14,188 nt of DNA from Ruminococcaceae bacterium UBA1417 (GTDB lineage: Bacteria; Bacillota; Clostridia; Oscillospirales; Acutalibacteraceae), in assembly GCA_002305575.1 (NCBI GenBank), contig DBPP01000037.1, positions 99,831 to 114,018 on the forward strand. The letters are read 5' to 3'. The first letter of the stretch is position 1; each line of letters starts with the position of its first letter. Of the stretch, positions 1 to 6,992 are shown in pieces. The position numbers were made by a program, and so were the translations under genes. The notes below the pieces were generated by a model. That model did not search any database and had not been told where the DNA came from. It worked only from the letters and a program-made list of their open reading frames with translations.

Positions 1-1317
1 ATGGAGGACATCAACCTGCATTTTACGGGCGATATGCACGCGATTACGGCGGCGAATAATCTGCTCTGCGCCATGCTGGACAACCACATGCAGCAGGGCA
101 ATGCGCTCGGCATCGACCAGCGGCGTATTCTCATCAAGCGCTGTGTCGATATGAACGACCGCGCGCTGCGCAACGTCGTGGTCGGCCTTGGCGGCAAGAT
201 CAACGGCGTCCCGCGGGAGGACGGCTTCATCATCACGGTGGCGAGCGAGGTCATGGCGATCCTGTGCCTGGCGCAGGATCTCACGGATCTCAAGGCGCGC
301 CTCGGGCACATCCTCATTGCCTACACCTACGACGGTAAGCCGGTCTACGCCAAGGACATCAAGGCGGACGGCGCGATGACCGCCCTCTTAAAGGATGCGA
401 TCAACCCGAATCTCGTGCAGACGATCGAGGGTACGCCCGCGATCATGCACGGCGGCCCGTTCGCGAACATCGCGCACGGCTGCAACTCCGTCCGTGCGAC
501 GCGCCTGGCATTGAAGCTCGGCGATTACTGCATCACGGAGGCGGGCTTCGGCTCCGACCTTGGCGCCGAGAAATTCCTGGACATCAAGTGCCGCATGGCC
601 GGCCTTAAGCCCGACTGCATCGTGGTCGTGGCAACCGTGCGGGCGCTCAAGTACAACGGCGGCGTGCCAAAGACGGAACTTTCCGCCGAGAACGTGCCCG
701 CGCTCCAAAAAGGCATTGCAAACCTGCGCGCACACGTCGAAAATATGCGCAAGTACGGTGTGCCGGTTGTTGTCGCGATCAACCGTTTCGGCACCGATAC
801 GGACGCGGAGCTGCAGGTCATCGACGACTGCTGCAAATCGCTCGGCGTCGAGTACGCGCTGTCCGAGGTGTTCGCCAAGGGTGGCGAAGGCGGCGTAGCG
901 CTTGCGAAGACCGTGTGCAGCGTAATCGACAGCACCGAGAGCCACTATGCGCCGATTTACGACCTCGACAAGACCGTTGAGGAGAAGATCGAGACGATCG
1001 CGAAGGAAATCTACGGTGCAGACGGCGTGACGTTCACGAATCAGGCCGCGAAGTCCCTCAAGGACATCAAGGCGCTCGGCGGCGACGCAATGCCGGTCTG
1101 CATTGCGAAAACGCAGTACTCGCTGTCCGATAACGCGGCGCTGCTCGGTCGCCCGACAGGCTTTAAAATTACGATCCGCGACCTGCGGCTTTCGAACGGC
1201 GCGGGCTTTGTCGTCGCTTATGCCGGCGATGTTATGACGATGCCGGGCCTGCCCAAAGTTCCCGCGGCGGAAAAGATCGATGTCGGTGCGGACGGCATGA
1301 TCCACGGTTTGTTCTGA
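1..1317 (+). CDS. fhs: Formate--tetrahydrofolate ligase, 5'-truncated by window edge
   Basis: This enzyme makes 10-formyl-THF from formate, THF and ATP in the cytoplasm, feeding purine synthesis and, in acetogens, the methyl branch of the Wood-Ljungdahl pathway. The 438 visible codons match the family from the INLHFTGDMHAITAANN segment to the C-terminal MTMPGLPKVPAAEKID and IHGLF end. The family is about 556 residues long, so roughly 118 N-terminal residues, including the ATP-binding P-loop, lie upstream. The ATG at base 1 is therefore an internal methionine, not the start. Other recognisable blocks are NMRKYGVPVVVAINRF (about 249-264) and VFAKGGEGGVALAKTV (about 290-305). No frameshift is seen. 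The stop is one base from the tsaE start, so fhs is the first visible gene of the operon running to upp. Confidence 0.97.
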   Translation: MEDINLHFTGDMHAITAANNLLCAMLDNHMQQGNALGIDQRRILIKRCVDMNDRALRNVVVGLGGKINGVPREDGFIITVASEVMAILCLAQDLTDLKARLGHILIAYTYDGKPVYAKDIKADGAMTALLKDAINPNLVQTIEGTPAIMHGGPFANIAHGCNSVRATRLALKLGDYCITEAGFGSDLGAEKFLDIKCRMAGLKPDCIVVVATVRALKYNGGVPKTELSAENVPALQKGIANLRAHVENMRKYGVPVVVAINRFGTDTDAELQVIDDCCKSLGVEYALSEVFAKGGEGGVALAKTVCSVIDSTESHYAPIYDLDKTVEEKIETIAKEIYGADGVTFTNQAAKSLKDIKALGGDAMPVCIAKTQYSLSDNAALLGRPTGFKITIRDLRLSNGAGFVVAYAGDVMTMPGLPKVPAAEKIDVGADGMIHGLF

Positions 1318-1318
1318 T

Positions 1319-1744
1319 ATGGCGGTGTATGTTTCCAATTCGGTCGGGGAGACGGAACAGCTTGCGGCGCGTCTCGCCGAAAAGCTCCGTGGAGGCGAGG
1401 TGATTGCCTTTACCGGCTCGATGGGCATGGGGAAGACCGCGTTTACGCGCGGCCTGGTCAAAGCACTTGGCGGCGGCGACGTTGTCTCGAGCCCGACTTT
1501 TGCGCTCGTCAACGAATACGAAGCGCGCCTTACGGTACAGCACTTCGATATGTACCGTGTTTCCGGCTGGGACGACCTGTATTCGACCGGCTTTTTTGAC
1601 TACCTCGATACGGGCAGCGTGCTTGTGATCGAGTGGAGCGAGAACATCGACGGTGCGCTGCCCGAGGGCACGATCCGCATTGATATCCAGCCGGGTGAAA
1701 CGGAGATGCAGCGCATCATTGCGATCGACGGCATTGCGCTGTGA
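1319..1744 (+). CDS. tsaE: TsaE, ATPase for tRNA t6A37 modification
   Basis: TsaE is the small P-loop ATPase that works with TsaB and TsaD to place threonylcarbamoyl on A37 of ANN-decoding tRNAs. The protein is 141 residues, a normal family length. The Walker A motif GSMGMGKT is at 33-40, the SPTF motif at 58-61, the HFDMYR block at 75-80, and the Walker B-like VLVIEW at about 101-106. The ATG lies one base after the fhs stop and has no clear ribosome binding site, which suggests translational coupling. Its end overlaps the first possible GTG of the next gene by four bases. tsaB follows one gene later. tsaD, tsaC and rimI are not in the window. Confidence 0.96.
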   Translation: MAVYVSNSVGETEQLAARLAEKLRGGEVIAFTGSMGMGKTAFTRGLVKALGGGDVVSSPTFALVNEYEARLTVQHFDMYRVSGWDDLYSTGFFDYLDTGSVLVIEWSENIDGALPEGTIRIDIQPGETEMQRIIAIDGIAL

Positions 1745-1746
1745 TT

Positions 1747-1754
1747 GAGGGAGG
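1747..1754 (+). promoter_or_regulatory. Ribosome binding site setting the LD-carboxypeptidase start
   Basis: GAGGGAGG lies seven bases before the ATG at 1762. An upstream in-frame GTG at 1741 overlaps the tsaE stop codon but has no such site at the right distance. This supports ATG 1762 as the start. Confidence 0.75.
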
Positions 1755-1761
1755 CGGCTTT

Positions 1762-2667
1762 ATGGTTCCACCGAGACTGCGGCAGGGCGGTGTGATCGGC
1801 ATTTGCTCGCCGAGCCACATTGCAGACCGCGCGATATATGCCGGCCTGCTGGAGGCGATGCAGCGCATGGGGTTTCGCACTTACGAGGCAAAGCACCTTT
1901 ACTGTGCGTCGCACGGCTATGCGGCGGCCCCGGAGGAGCGCGCCGCGGATTTCAACGAACTGATTGCCGATCCCGCGGTTGCTCTCGTGCTTTTCGGCGG
2001 CGGGGAGGGCAGCAACGAACTGCTGCCGTACCTCGATTTTGAAGCGGTTAGCCGGCATCCCAAATGCATTTGCAGCTATAGCGACGGTACGACGATTCTC
2101 AATGCGGTTTGGGCAAAGACCGGTCTGGAGGTCTATTACGGACAGTCGCCGGGCTTTTTCCCGAACATGTGCGCGTATGACCGCGCGCAGTTTGAGCAGC
2201 ATCTTGTGCGCGGCGGCGTTTCAGAACACGTCCCCAGCGGCCCGTGGCGGTCGTTGGTGCCGGGTGTGGCGCGCGGCGTGCTGGTCGGGGGATACGCGCG
2301 CAATTTTGCGATGCTGCTTTCCAGCCGGTATTTTCCGATCGATTGTAGCCGGCCATATATTCTGTTCCTTGAGGATCACGAACGGTTCGGCGGTGTGGAT
2401 TACGTAAGCGCCATGCTCGCGCAGATAGAACAGAACGCGTTTGTGGATTCTGTGGCCGGTCTTCTGTTCGGCCACTATGCTGCACAGGTGCCGCAGTGCC
2501 TGCTCGACCGCTTGCGGCGCTTTGGCCTGCGGCATGGCGTGCCGGTTGCGTACTGCGATGATTTTGGGCATGGCCCGCACCATGCGATTTTGCCGATCGG
2601 CCGCATGGCGGAGCTCGACACCGTGGGCTGTACCTTGCGCTACGGCGACGCGGATTTTATTGGATAG
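1762..2667 (+). CDS. S66-family LD-carboxypeptidase (LdcA/MccF-like)
   Basis: Members of peptidase family S66 remove the terminal D-alanine from murein tetrapeptides during peptidoglycan recycling. The MccF branch instead cleaves microcin C-like peptide nucleotides. From ATG 1762 the protein has 301 residues and begins MVPPRLRQGGVIGICSPS, the usual S66 opening (PxxLxxGDxIGIxxPS). The block GGGEGSNELLPYLDF is followed by CSYSDGTT, whose serine (about residue 107) is the expected nucleophile. FLED (about 200) and FGHGPHHAILPIG near the C terminus fit the glutamate and histidine of the Ser-Glu-His triad. No signal peptide is seen, so it is probably cytoplasmic. It sits between tsaE and tsaB in one operon. 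LdcA and MccF functions cannot be told apart from sequence alone. Confidence 0.9.
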   Translation: MVPPRLRQGGVIGICSPSHIADRAIYAGLLEAMQRMGFRTYEAKHLYCASHGYAAAPEERAADFNELIADPAVALVLFGGGEGSNELLPYLDFEAVSRHPKCICSYSDGTTILNAVWAKTGLEVYYGQSPGFFPNMCAYDRAQFEQHLVRGGVSEHVPSGPWRSLVPGVARGVLVGGYARNFAMLLSSRYFPIDCSRPYILFLEDHERFGGVDYVSAMLAQIEQNAFVDSVAGLLFGHYAAQVPQCLLDRLRRFGLRHGVPVAYCDDFGHGPHHAILPIGRMAELDTVGCTLRYGDADFIG

Positions 2668-2681
2668 AAAAGGATGACCTT

Positions 2682-3386
2682 ATGCTGATTTTGGCGCTGG
2701 ATTCCTCGGCGTCCCCGGCGTCTGCGGCGCTTTGGGAGGACGGCAGGATCCTTTCGGAATTTTATATGAACACCAAACAGGCGCACAGCCAGACGCTGAT
2801 GCCGATGGTGGAGGCGGTGCTGCGCCTTTCAGGCAAAACGCTCGACGATGTGGATCGCATTGCGGTGTCGGCGGGACCAGGCTCGTTTACCGGCGTGCGC
2901 ATCGGCGTCGCCTGCGTCAAGGGGATGGCGATGGCGCGCAATATTCCCTGCGCAGGCGTTTCCACACTGCGCGCGATGGCGGAAAATGCCCGCGGCATGG
3001 AGGGCGTTGTCTGCGCCGTCATGGATGCGCGCTGCGGACAGGTGTATAACGCGATGTTCCGCGTTTCAGGGGATACAATCGAGCGGCTTTGCGCCGACCG
3101 TGCCCTGCCCATTGCGGAACTTTCCACAGAATGCGCGCCGCACGGTGAACGGCTGTTGCTTGTCGGCGACGGCGCGGAGCTCTGTTACAAAACTTTTTCG
3201 GCCTTCGGTGCCCGGCTCCTGCCACCGATGCAGCGCTTTCAGCGCGCGGCAGGCGTGGCGCTTGCTGCGGAGACGGCGGAAACCGTCACACCGGACGCGC
3301 TGATGCCGATCTACCTGCGCCTGCCGCAGGCCGAGCGCGAGCTCAAAAAGAAAAACGCACATGCAAAGGAGAAAAGCGGATCATGA
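2682..3386 (+). CDS. tsaB: TsaB, scaffold subunit of the t6A complex
   Basis: TsaB is an inactive ASKHA-fold paralogue of TsaD that binds TsaD and TsaE in the bacterial t6A-forming complex. The 234-residue protein opens with MLILALDSSASPASAAL. It carries HSQTLMP at 35-41 and the family hallmark GPGSFTGVRIG at 65-75, followed by KGMAMA and the VCAVMDARCGQVY block near 110-120. The ATG has AGGA at 2671-2674, seven bases upstream, and lies 14 bases after the LD-carboxypeptidase stop. Its TGA overlaps the rpiB ATG in an ATGA junction. In many Firmicutes rimI and tsaD follow tsaB directly, but here rpiB and upp follow instead. Confidence 0.96.
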   Translation: MLILALDSSASPASAALWEDGRILSEFYMNTKQAHSQTLMPMVEAVLRLSGKTLDDVDRIAVSAGPGSFTGVRIGVACVKGMAMARNIPCAGVSTLRAMAENARGMEGVVCAVMDARCGQVYNAMFRVSGDTIERLCADRALPIAELSTECAPHGERLLLVGDGAELCYKTFSAFGARLLPPMQRFQRAAGVALAAETAETVTPDALMPIYLRLPQAERELKKKNAHAKEKSGS

Positions 3387-3829
3387 AGATAGCAATCGGT
3401 TCGGATCACGGCGGTTTCGCGCTCAAGGAAGCCGTCAAGAAGCATCTGGAGGAAAAAGGCATCGAGGTCGTGGATTTCGGATGCTATTCGACGGACAGTG
3501 TCGATTATGCGGTGTACGGCGCGAAAGTCGCGCACTGTGTGGCGGACGGCGGCGCGCAATACGGCATTTTGGTTTGCTCGACCGGCATCGGCATCTCGAT
3601 TGCGGCGAATAAGGTGAAAGGTATCCGCGCGGCGCTTTGCGGCGACACACACGCGGCAGAGATGACCCGCCGGCACAACAACGCGAACATCCTGTGCATG
3701 GGCGGCCTTGTCACGGACGAAAAGACTGGGCTGGAGATTGTCGATGCGTTCCTGCGCTTCGAGTTTGAGGGCGGCCGTCACCAGCGGCGCATTGACCAGA
3801 TCGCAGCGATTGAAAACGGTGAACTTTAA
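3383..3829 (+). CDS. rpiB: Ribose-5-phosphate isomerase B
   Basis: RpiB interconverts ribose 5-phosphate and ribulose 5-phosphate in the non-oxidative pentose phosphate pathway. The 148-residue protein (family about 145-150) shows MKIAIGSDHGGFALK with D8 and H9, and GILVCSTGIGISIAANK with C65 and T67, the expected catalytic base region. It also shows the CGDTHAAEMTRRHNNAN phosphate-binding segment around 86-102. The LacAB_rpiB family also contains galactose-6-phosphate isomerase subunits and allose-6-phosphate isomerase. A lone gene outside a sugar operon favours RpiB. Its ATG overlaps the tsaB stop by four bases, and GGAG at 3368-3371 lies 11 bases upstream, a little far, so coupling is likely. 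Confidence 0.95.
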   Translation: MKIAIGSDHGGFALKEAVKKHLEEKGIEVVDFGCYSTDSVDYAVYGAKVAHCVADGGAQYGILVCSTGIGISIAANKVKGIRAALCGDTHAAEMTRRHNNANILCMGGLVTDEKTGLEIVDAFLRFEFEGGRHQRRIDQIAAIENGEL

Positions 3830-3850
3830 TCCGCGGCCTATGGCCCGGAT
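3829..3850 (+). other. Compact hairpin in the rpiB-upp gap
   Basis: The arms are ATCCG plus GGCC and GGCC plus CGGAT, nine pairs with one bulged C and a TAT loop. It begins at the last base of the rpiB stop. No T-run follows, so it is not a standard terminator. A role in mRNA processing or in setting the upp transcript level is possible but is inference. Confidence 0.45.
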
Positions 3851-3867
3851 CATGGAAAGGTGATTAA

Positions 3868-4500
3868 ATGGAAAATCAGATTTTTGTCATGGATCATCCG
3901 CTGATCCAGCACAAGCTCACATTCCTGCGCGATAAGAACACGGGTACCAAGGAATTCCGTGCGCTGGTCAGTGAAATTGCGACGCTGATGTGTTATGAAG
4001 CCACGCGCGACCTGCCGCTCGAGGATGTAGAGATCGAAACACCGATGTGCAAGGCGACCACCAAGGTGATTGCGGGTCGCAAGCTTGCGTTTGTGCCGAT
4101 CCTGCGCGCCGGTCTCGGCATGGTGGACGGCATGCTCCAGCTTGTGCCGAGCGCAAAGGTGGGGCACATCGGCCTCTACCGCGACCACGATACGCTGCAG
4201 CCGGTGGAATACTACAACAAGCTGCCGCCGGATATTGAGGAGCGCGACGTTATCGTGCTGGACCCGATGCTGGCGACCGGTGGCTCCGCCATCGACGCGA
4301 TCGAAATCGTCAAGCGCAGCCGCCCGAAGAGCATTAAGTTCCTCTGCGTGATTGCAGCGCCGGAGGGCCTTAAGGCGCTGAGCGAAGCACATCCGGACGT
4401 GCACATTTACTGCGCGGCGGTGGATGAGAAGCTCAACGAAAACGGCTATATTTTGCCCGGCCTCGGCGATGCCGGAGACCGGATTTTCGGAACAAAATAA
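3868..4500 (+). CDS. upp: Uracil phosphoribosyltransferase
   Basis: This pyrimidine salvage enzyme makes UMP from uracil and PRPP. The protein is 210 residues, the usual length. It has the N-terminal DHPLIQHKLTFLRDKNT, the RAGLGMVDG block at about 80-88, the PRPP-binding signature VIVLDPMLATGGSA at about 128-141, and the uracil-binding ENGYILPGLGDAGDRIFG at the C terminus. The ATG is seven bases after GAAAGG (3855-3860) and 38 bases after rpiB. An intrinsic terminator follows directly, making this the last gene of the fhs-to-upp operon. Sitting next to rpiB is coherent because ribose 5-phosphate is the precursor of PRPP. Confidence 0.98.
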   Translation: MENQIFVMDHPLIQHKLTFLRDKNTGTKEFRALVSEIATLMCYEATRDLPLEDVEIETPMCKATTKVIAGRKLAFVPILRAGLGMVDGMLQLVPSAKVGHIGLYRDHDTLQPVEYYNKLPPDIEERDVIVLDPMLATGGSAIDAIEIVKRSRPKSIKFLCVIAAPEGLKALSEAHPDVHIYCAAVDEKLNENGYILPGLGDAGDRIFGTK

Positions 4501-4508
4501 AAATGATG

Positions 4509-4547
4509 CAGGCGCGTGCAGTCTTCTCCATTGCCGCGCCTGTTTTT
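4509..4547 (+). terminator. Intrinsic terminator after upp
   Basis: CAGGCGCG (4509-4516) pairs perfectly with CGCGCCTG (4535-4542). GCA/TGC adds three inner pairs past one bulged T, the loop is about 11 nt, and TTTTT (4543-4547) follows. It separates upp from the transporter gene. Confidence 0.85.
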
Positions 4548-4561
4548 GGGATGTGTTGTAT

Positions 4562-5803
4562 TTGAAAAATAAAAGCGTTTACCATTGGCTGATCGTCGCC
4601 GCCTGCAGTGGGCTGGCGATGGCGGCGATCGGCATCAGCATCAACTGTGCCGGCATTTTCTTTGCGGTGGTGTCGGCAGATCTCGGCGTGGGGCGCGGCG
4701 ACATCTCTGTAACCGTCACGCTGACGAATGTTGTCACGGGCCTGATGGGGCCGTTTGCTGCATCCCGGCTTTTTGGCCGGGTGCCCATCAAGCTGCTGAC
4801 CGGCATCGGCTCGGGGGTGACGGCGCTGTGCTTTGCCGGTATGGCGGCGGCCAATCACATCGTTGTGTTTTATGTGCTCAGCACGTTGATGGGTATTGTG
4901 ATCACCTGTTACAGCAACGTGGCGATCACATACATCATCGGCAACTGGTTCCTCGAGAAAAACGGTGTCGCAATGGGCATCACGATGAGCTGCTCGGGAC
5001 TCGGCGGCGCGGTTTTTAATCCGCTTCTGAGTGCGGTGATCGAGGCGTTTGGCTGGCGTGCGGCCTACCTTGTGGCGGCGGGCCTTGTCGTACTTTTGAC
5101 GCTGCCGGGCGTCCTGTTTGTCATTCGCGAGCGACCGGAGGATAAAGGCCTCCTGCCCTACGGCGCTTCCCGGGGGATTGCGCCGGCTTCCGGCCGGCAT
5201 GCGGGCGGCGAAAAAAGCAGGCTTTCCTTTGGCAGCGCCACGTTCCTTGTGACGGTCGCTTTTTCAGTTCTGGTCTATGCAATTTCCGGCTTTAACGCGC
5301 AGGTTTCCGGCTTTGCGACAAGCATTGGCCTCTCGCCAGCGGTAGGGGCGCTGATGGTTTCAGCCTCAATGATCGGCAATGTGGTATTTAAGCTCCTGAT
5401 TGGCGTACTGAGCGATGCGTTCGGCGCGCCGAAGGCGTGCGGCGTTATGATGCTGTTGAATGTCATCGGCATGTCGGTCTTTGCCTTTTTGCCAGTTGGC
5501 GGCGATGCGGTGGCAATGGCAAGCGCCTTCCTGTACGGCAGCATCTATTCGGTCTCCGCGGTCGGCATTCCGCTCGTCGTGCGTTATGTGTACGGCCCAC
5601 GGATGCAGAGCGTCGCGTATTCTTATATTTCGCTGTTTGCCTGCATCAGCAGCTCCTGTACAATGACCGGCTTTGGCTACAGCTATGACGTGTTCGGCAC
5701 GTACCGCGTCGGTATACTGGCCAGTGTTGCGATGGCGGTTGTTGTGCTTCTGCTCGCGCTTTTCCTGAAAAAAATCCGAACCCCCGAAGCGGCTGTTCAA
5801 TAA
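4562..5803 (+). CDS. MFS transporter, OFA / monocarboxylate-like
   Basis: This is a 12-segment major facilitator permease of about 413 residues, most like the oxalate-formate antiporter and monocarboxylate transporter branch. YHWLIVAACSGLAMAAIG opens the first membrane helix. WFLEKNGVAMGITMSCSGLGGAVFNP (about 129-154) is the family's loop and helix motif. A cytoplasmic linker RERPEDKGLLPYG (about 189-201) runs to about 222 and separates the two six-helix halves. The end is the basic LKKIR tail. The substrate is unknown; a small carboxylate is a family-based guess. The frame is open back to 4424 inside upp, but TTG 4562 starts right before KNKSVYHW and fits the topology. GTG 4553 and TTG 4556 are alternatives, and no ribosome binding site is strong. 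The start lies only 15 bases after the upp terminator, leaving no obvious room for a promoter. Confidence 0.88.
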   Translation: MKNKSVYHWLIVAACSGLAMAAIGISINCAGIFFAVVSADLGVGRGDISVTVTLTNVVTGLMGPFAASRLFGRVPIKLLTGIGSGVTALCFAGMAAANHIVVFYVLSTLMGIVITCYSNVAITYIIGNWFLEKNGVAMGITMSCSGLGGAVFNPLLSAVIEAFGWRAAYLVAAGLVVLLTLPGVLFVIRERPEDKGLLPYGASRGIAPASGRHAGGEKSRLSFGSATFLVTVAFSVLVYAISGFNAQVSGFATSIGLSPAVGALMVSASMIGNVVFKLLIGVLSDAFGAPKACGVMMLLNVIGMSVFAFLPVGGDAVAMASAFLYGSIYSVSAVGIPLVVRYVYGPRMQSVAYSYISLFACISSSCTMTGFGYSYDVFGTYRVGILASVAMAVVVLLLALFLKKIRTPEAAVQ

Positions 5804-5820
5804 GAATAGAGGGGAATCCA

Positions 5821-5860
5821 AAACCGGCGTGTGTTCCAAGAGCGGAACGCACGCCGGTTT
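5821..5860. terminator. Bidirectional terminator between convergent genes
   Basis: AAACCGGCGTGTGTTCC (5821-5837) pairs with GGAACGCACGCCGGTTT (5844-5860) over 17 positions with one G-T wobble and an AAGAGC loop. On the plus strand it runs into TTTT and then TTTCTTT. On the minus strand it runs into TTTT. It can end both the transporter transcript and the minus-strand operon. Confidence 0.88.
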
Positions 5861-5870
5861 TATCGTTTCT

Positions 5871-6263
5871 TTATGAATTTTTTGGATGGTACGCTGTATC
5901 ATCCTGCTTTCCCACTGTGGACGAGCTGCGCTGTTTTTTTCGCAGCAGACGGATGGGCAAAAGCAGCGCGGCCAGAACCGCCAGAACGGAAACGGCAAAA
6001 AACAGGAGAAGCGCCACGGGCTTTTCGAGATCTGTCCAAAGCAGTACAGCGGCGAGCGCAAGCAGAGCACATGCACCGGCCAGACAGACCTTGCCGGCCG
6101 TGTTGTTGGCACAGGTCCAGGCGGCTTCACTCTGCGTGGCCTGCGCCGTATGGAAGCCGACGCGTGTATCGGGGAAAACAGAGCGTTTTTTCAGCACGAC
6201 GAAGGCGGTGACCGCGAAGATCACGCCCTCGAGCAGGCTGAGGAGCACGAGCGCCATGCGCAT
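5871..6263 (-). CDS. Small SdpI-like membrane protein
   Basis: A 130-residue membrane protein with three clear hydrophobic segments at about 4-24, 58-76 and 82-104 and a polar, basic C-terminal tail. Between helices 1 and 2 the segment TRVGFHTAQATQSEAAW, then ANNTAGKVCLAGA, matches the SdpI C-terminal family pattern (GxRTxxTxxSExxWxxxNxxxGK...G). B. subtilis SdpI is an immunity and signalling protein against the SdpC toxin, but most short relatives have no known role and no toxin gene is seen here. The start ATG at 6263 has AAAGGAGA seven bases upstream. It is the last gene of the pepV-HD-sdpI-like operon, 18 bp after the HD gene. The bidirectional terminator lies 10 bp beyond its stop. Confidence 0.75.
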   Translation of the reverse strand: MRMALVLLSLLEGVIFAVTAFVVLKKRSVFPDTRVGFHTAQATQSEAAWTCANNTAGKVCLAGACALLALAAVLLWTDLEKPVALLLFFAVSVLAVLAALLLPIRLLRKKQRSSSTVGKQDDTAYHPKNS

Positions 6264-6281
6264 AAGAGCGTCTCCTTTCGG

Positions 6282-6956
6282 TTACAACAGGCGCGTGTCG
6301 TTGATGATCAGCTCGAAGGTCAGTCCGAGGAAATCGGCGGCCTTGCGGCAGAGCACCATGCGATCGAGGAAAATTTCGAAGTATTCCATCACGGGGCAGA
6401 TGCTCGTATCGATCGTGACGGAAAACACGCAGAGCTTGTTTTCCGCGTCGATCCTCAGCGAAGCGTTTTCCACCGCATAGTTGACACGGTCGTGAATGTC
6501 GCTCGCGATGATCGCGTTCTTGCGCACGCGTGTGCGGCGCACGTCGCTCTTGTCGGAAAGAATCAGCGCGGCGGATACGGCATTGACGGGAAAGGCCGTT
6601 TTTTCGTCGTGATGACCGATCGCCGAACAGATCGTCGCAATTTCCTCGGGCGGCATGTTGAGCCGCGTCAGCAGCGTGAACGCCATGATGGCGCCACTGT
6701 GCGCATGGTCCACGCGGTTCACGGTGTTGCCGATATCGTGTAGATAGCCGGCGATGGCCGCCAGCTCGCAGGTGCGTGCGTCATGGCCGAGCGCCGCGAG
6801 AATGTCGCGCGCAGAGTTGCTGCAGCGCTTGGCGTGCGGGCGACCATGCTCGGTGAAGCCGAGCGCGCCGAGGCAGCTGTTGCCGGCCTCCACGTAAATT
6901 TTGGCTTCCGGGTTTGAAAAGATGTCCTCAGGTGTGATGTGCGCGTATTTGGTCAT
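6282..6956 (-). CDS. HD-domain phosphohydrolase
   Basis: A cytoplasmic metal-dependent phosphohydrolase of the HD superfamily, 224 residues from the ATG at 6956. The metal and catalytic residues appear in order: H41 (GRPHAKR), H73-D74 (YLHDIGN), H86 (HAHSG), H115-H116-D117 (IGHHDEKT) and D135 (ILSDKSDV). A conserved C-terminal extension follows, with VNYAVENASLRID and the PVMEYFEIFLDRMVLCRKAA region, found in many clostridial HD proteins. Its substrate is not known. GGAG at 6963-6966 lies six bases before ATG 6956. An in-frame ATG at 6968 would add four residues but lacks a ribosome binding site. It lies 36 bp after pepV, so the genes are co-transcribed. Confidence 0.85.
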   Translation of the reverse strand: MTKYAHITPEDIFSNPEAKIYVEAGNSCLGALGFTEHGRPHAKRCSNSARDILAALGHDARTCELAAIAGYLHDIGNTVNRVDHAHSGAIMAFTLLTRLNMPPEEIATICSAIGHHDEKTAFPVNAVSAALILSDKSDVRRTRVRKNAIIASDIHDRVNYAVENASLRIDAENKLCVFSVTIDTSICPVMEYFEIFLDRMVLCRKAADFLGLTFELIINDTRLL

Positions 6957-6992
6957 GGTATGCTCCATTTCGGCGTCGGCGCCTCTGGCGGA

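Noticed and set aside
388..1512. Long minus-strand open frame opposite fhs and tsaE (374 codons)
   Set aside because: It lies antisense to two clearly conserved genes, has no family-like sequence and is rich in R, A, H and V, as expected for a shadow frame in GC-rich DNA.
1741..1761. GTG start of the LD-carboxypeptidase overlapping the tsaE stop
   Set aside because: A strong ribosome binding site and the family N terminus both favour ATG 1762. The overlap GTG has no site at the right distance.
4424..4561. Longer transporter reading from inside upp
   Set aside because: It would overlap upp by 77 bases and run through its terminator. The extra residues are not transporter-like.
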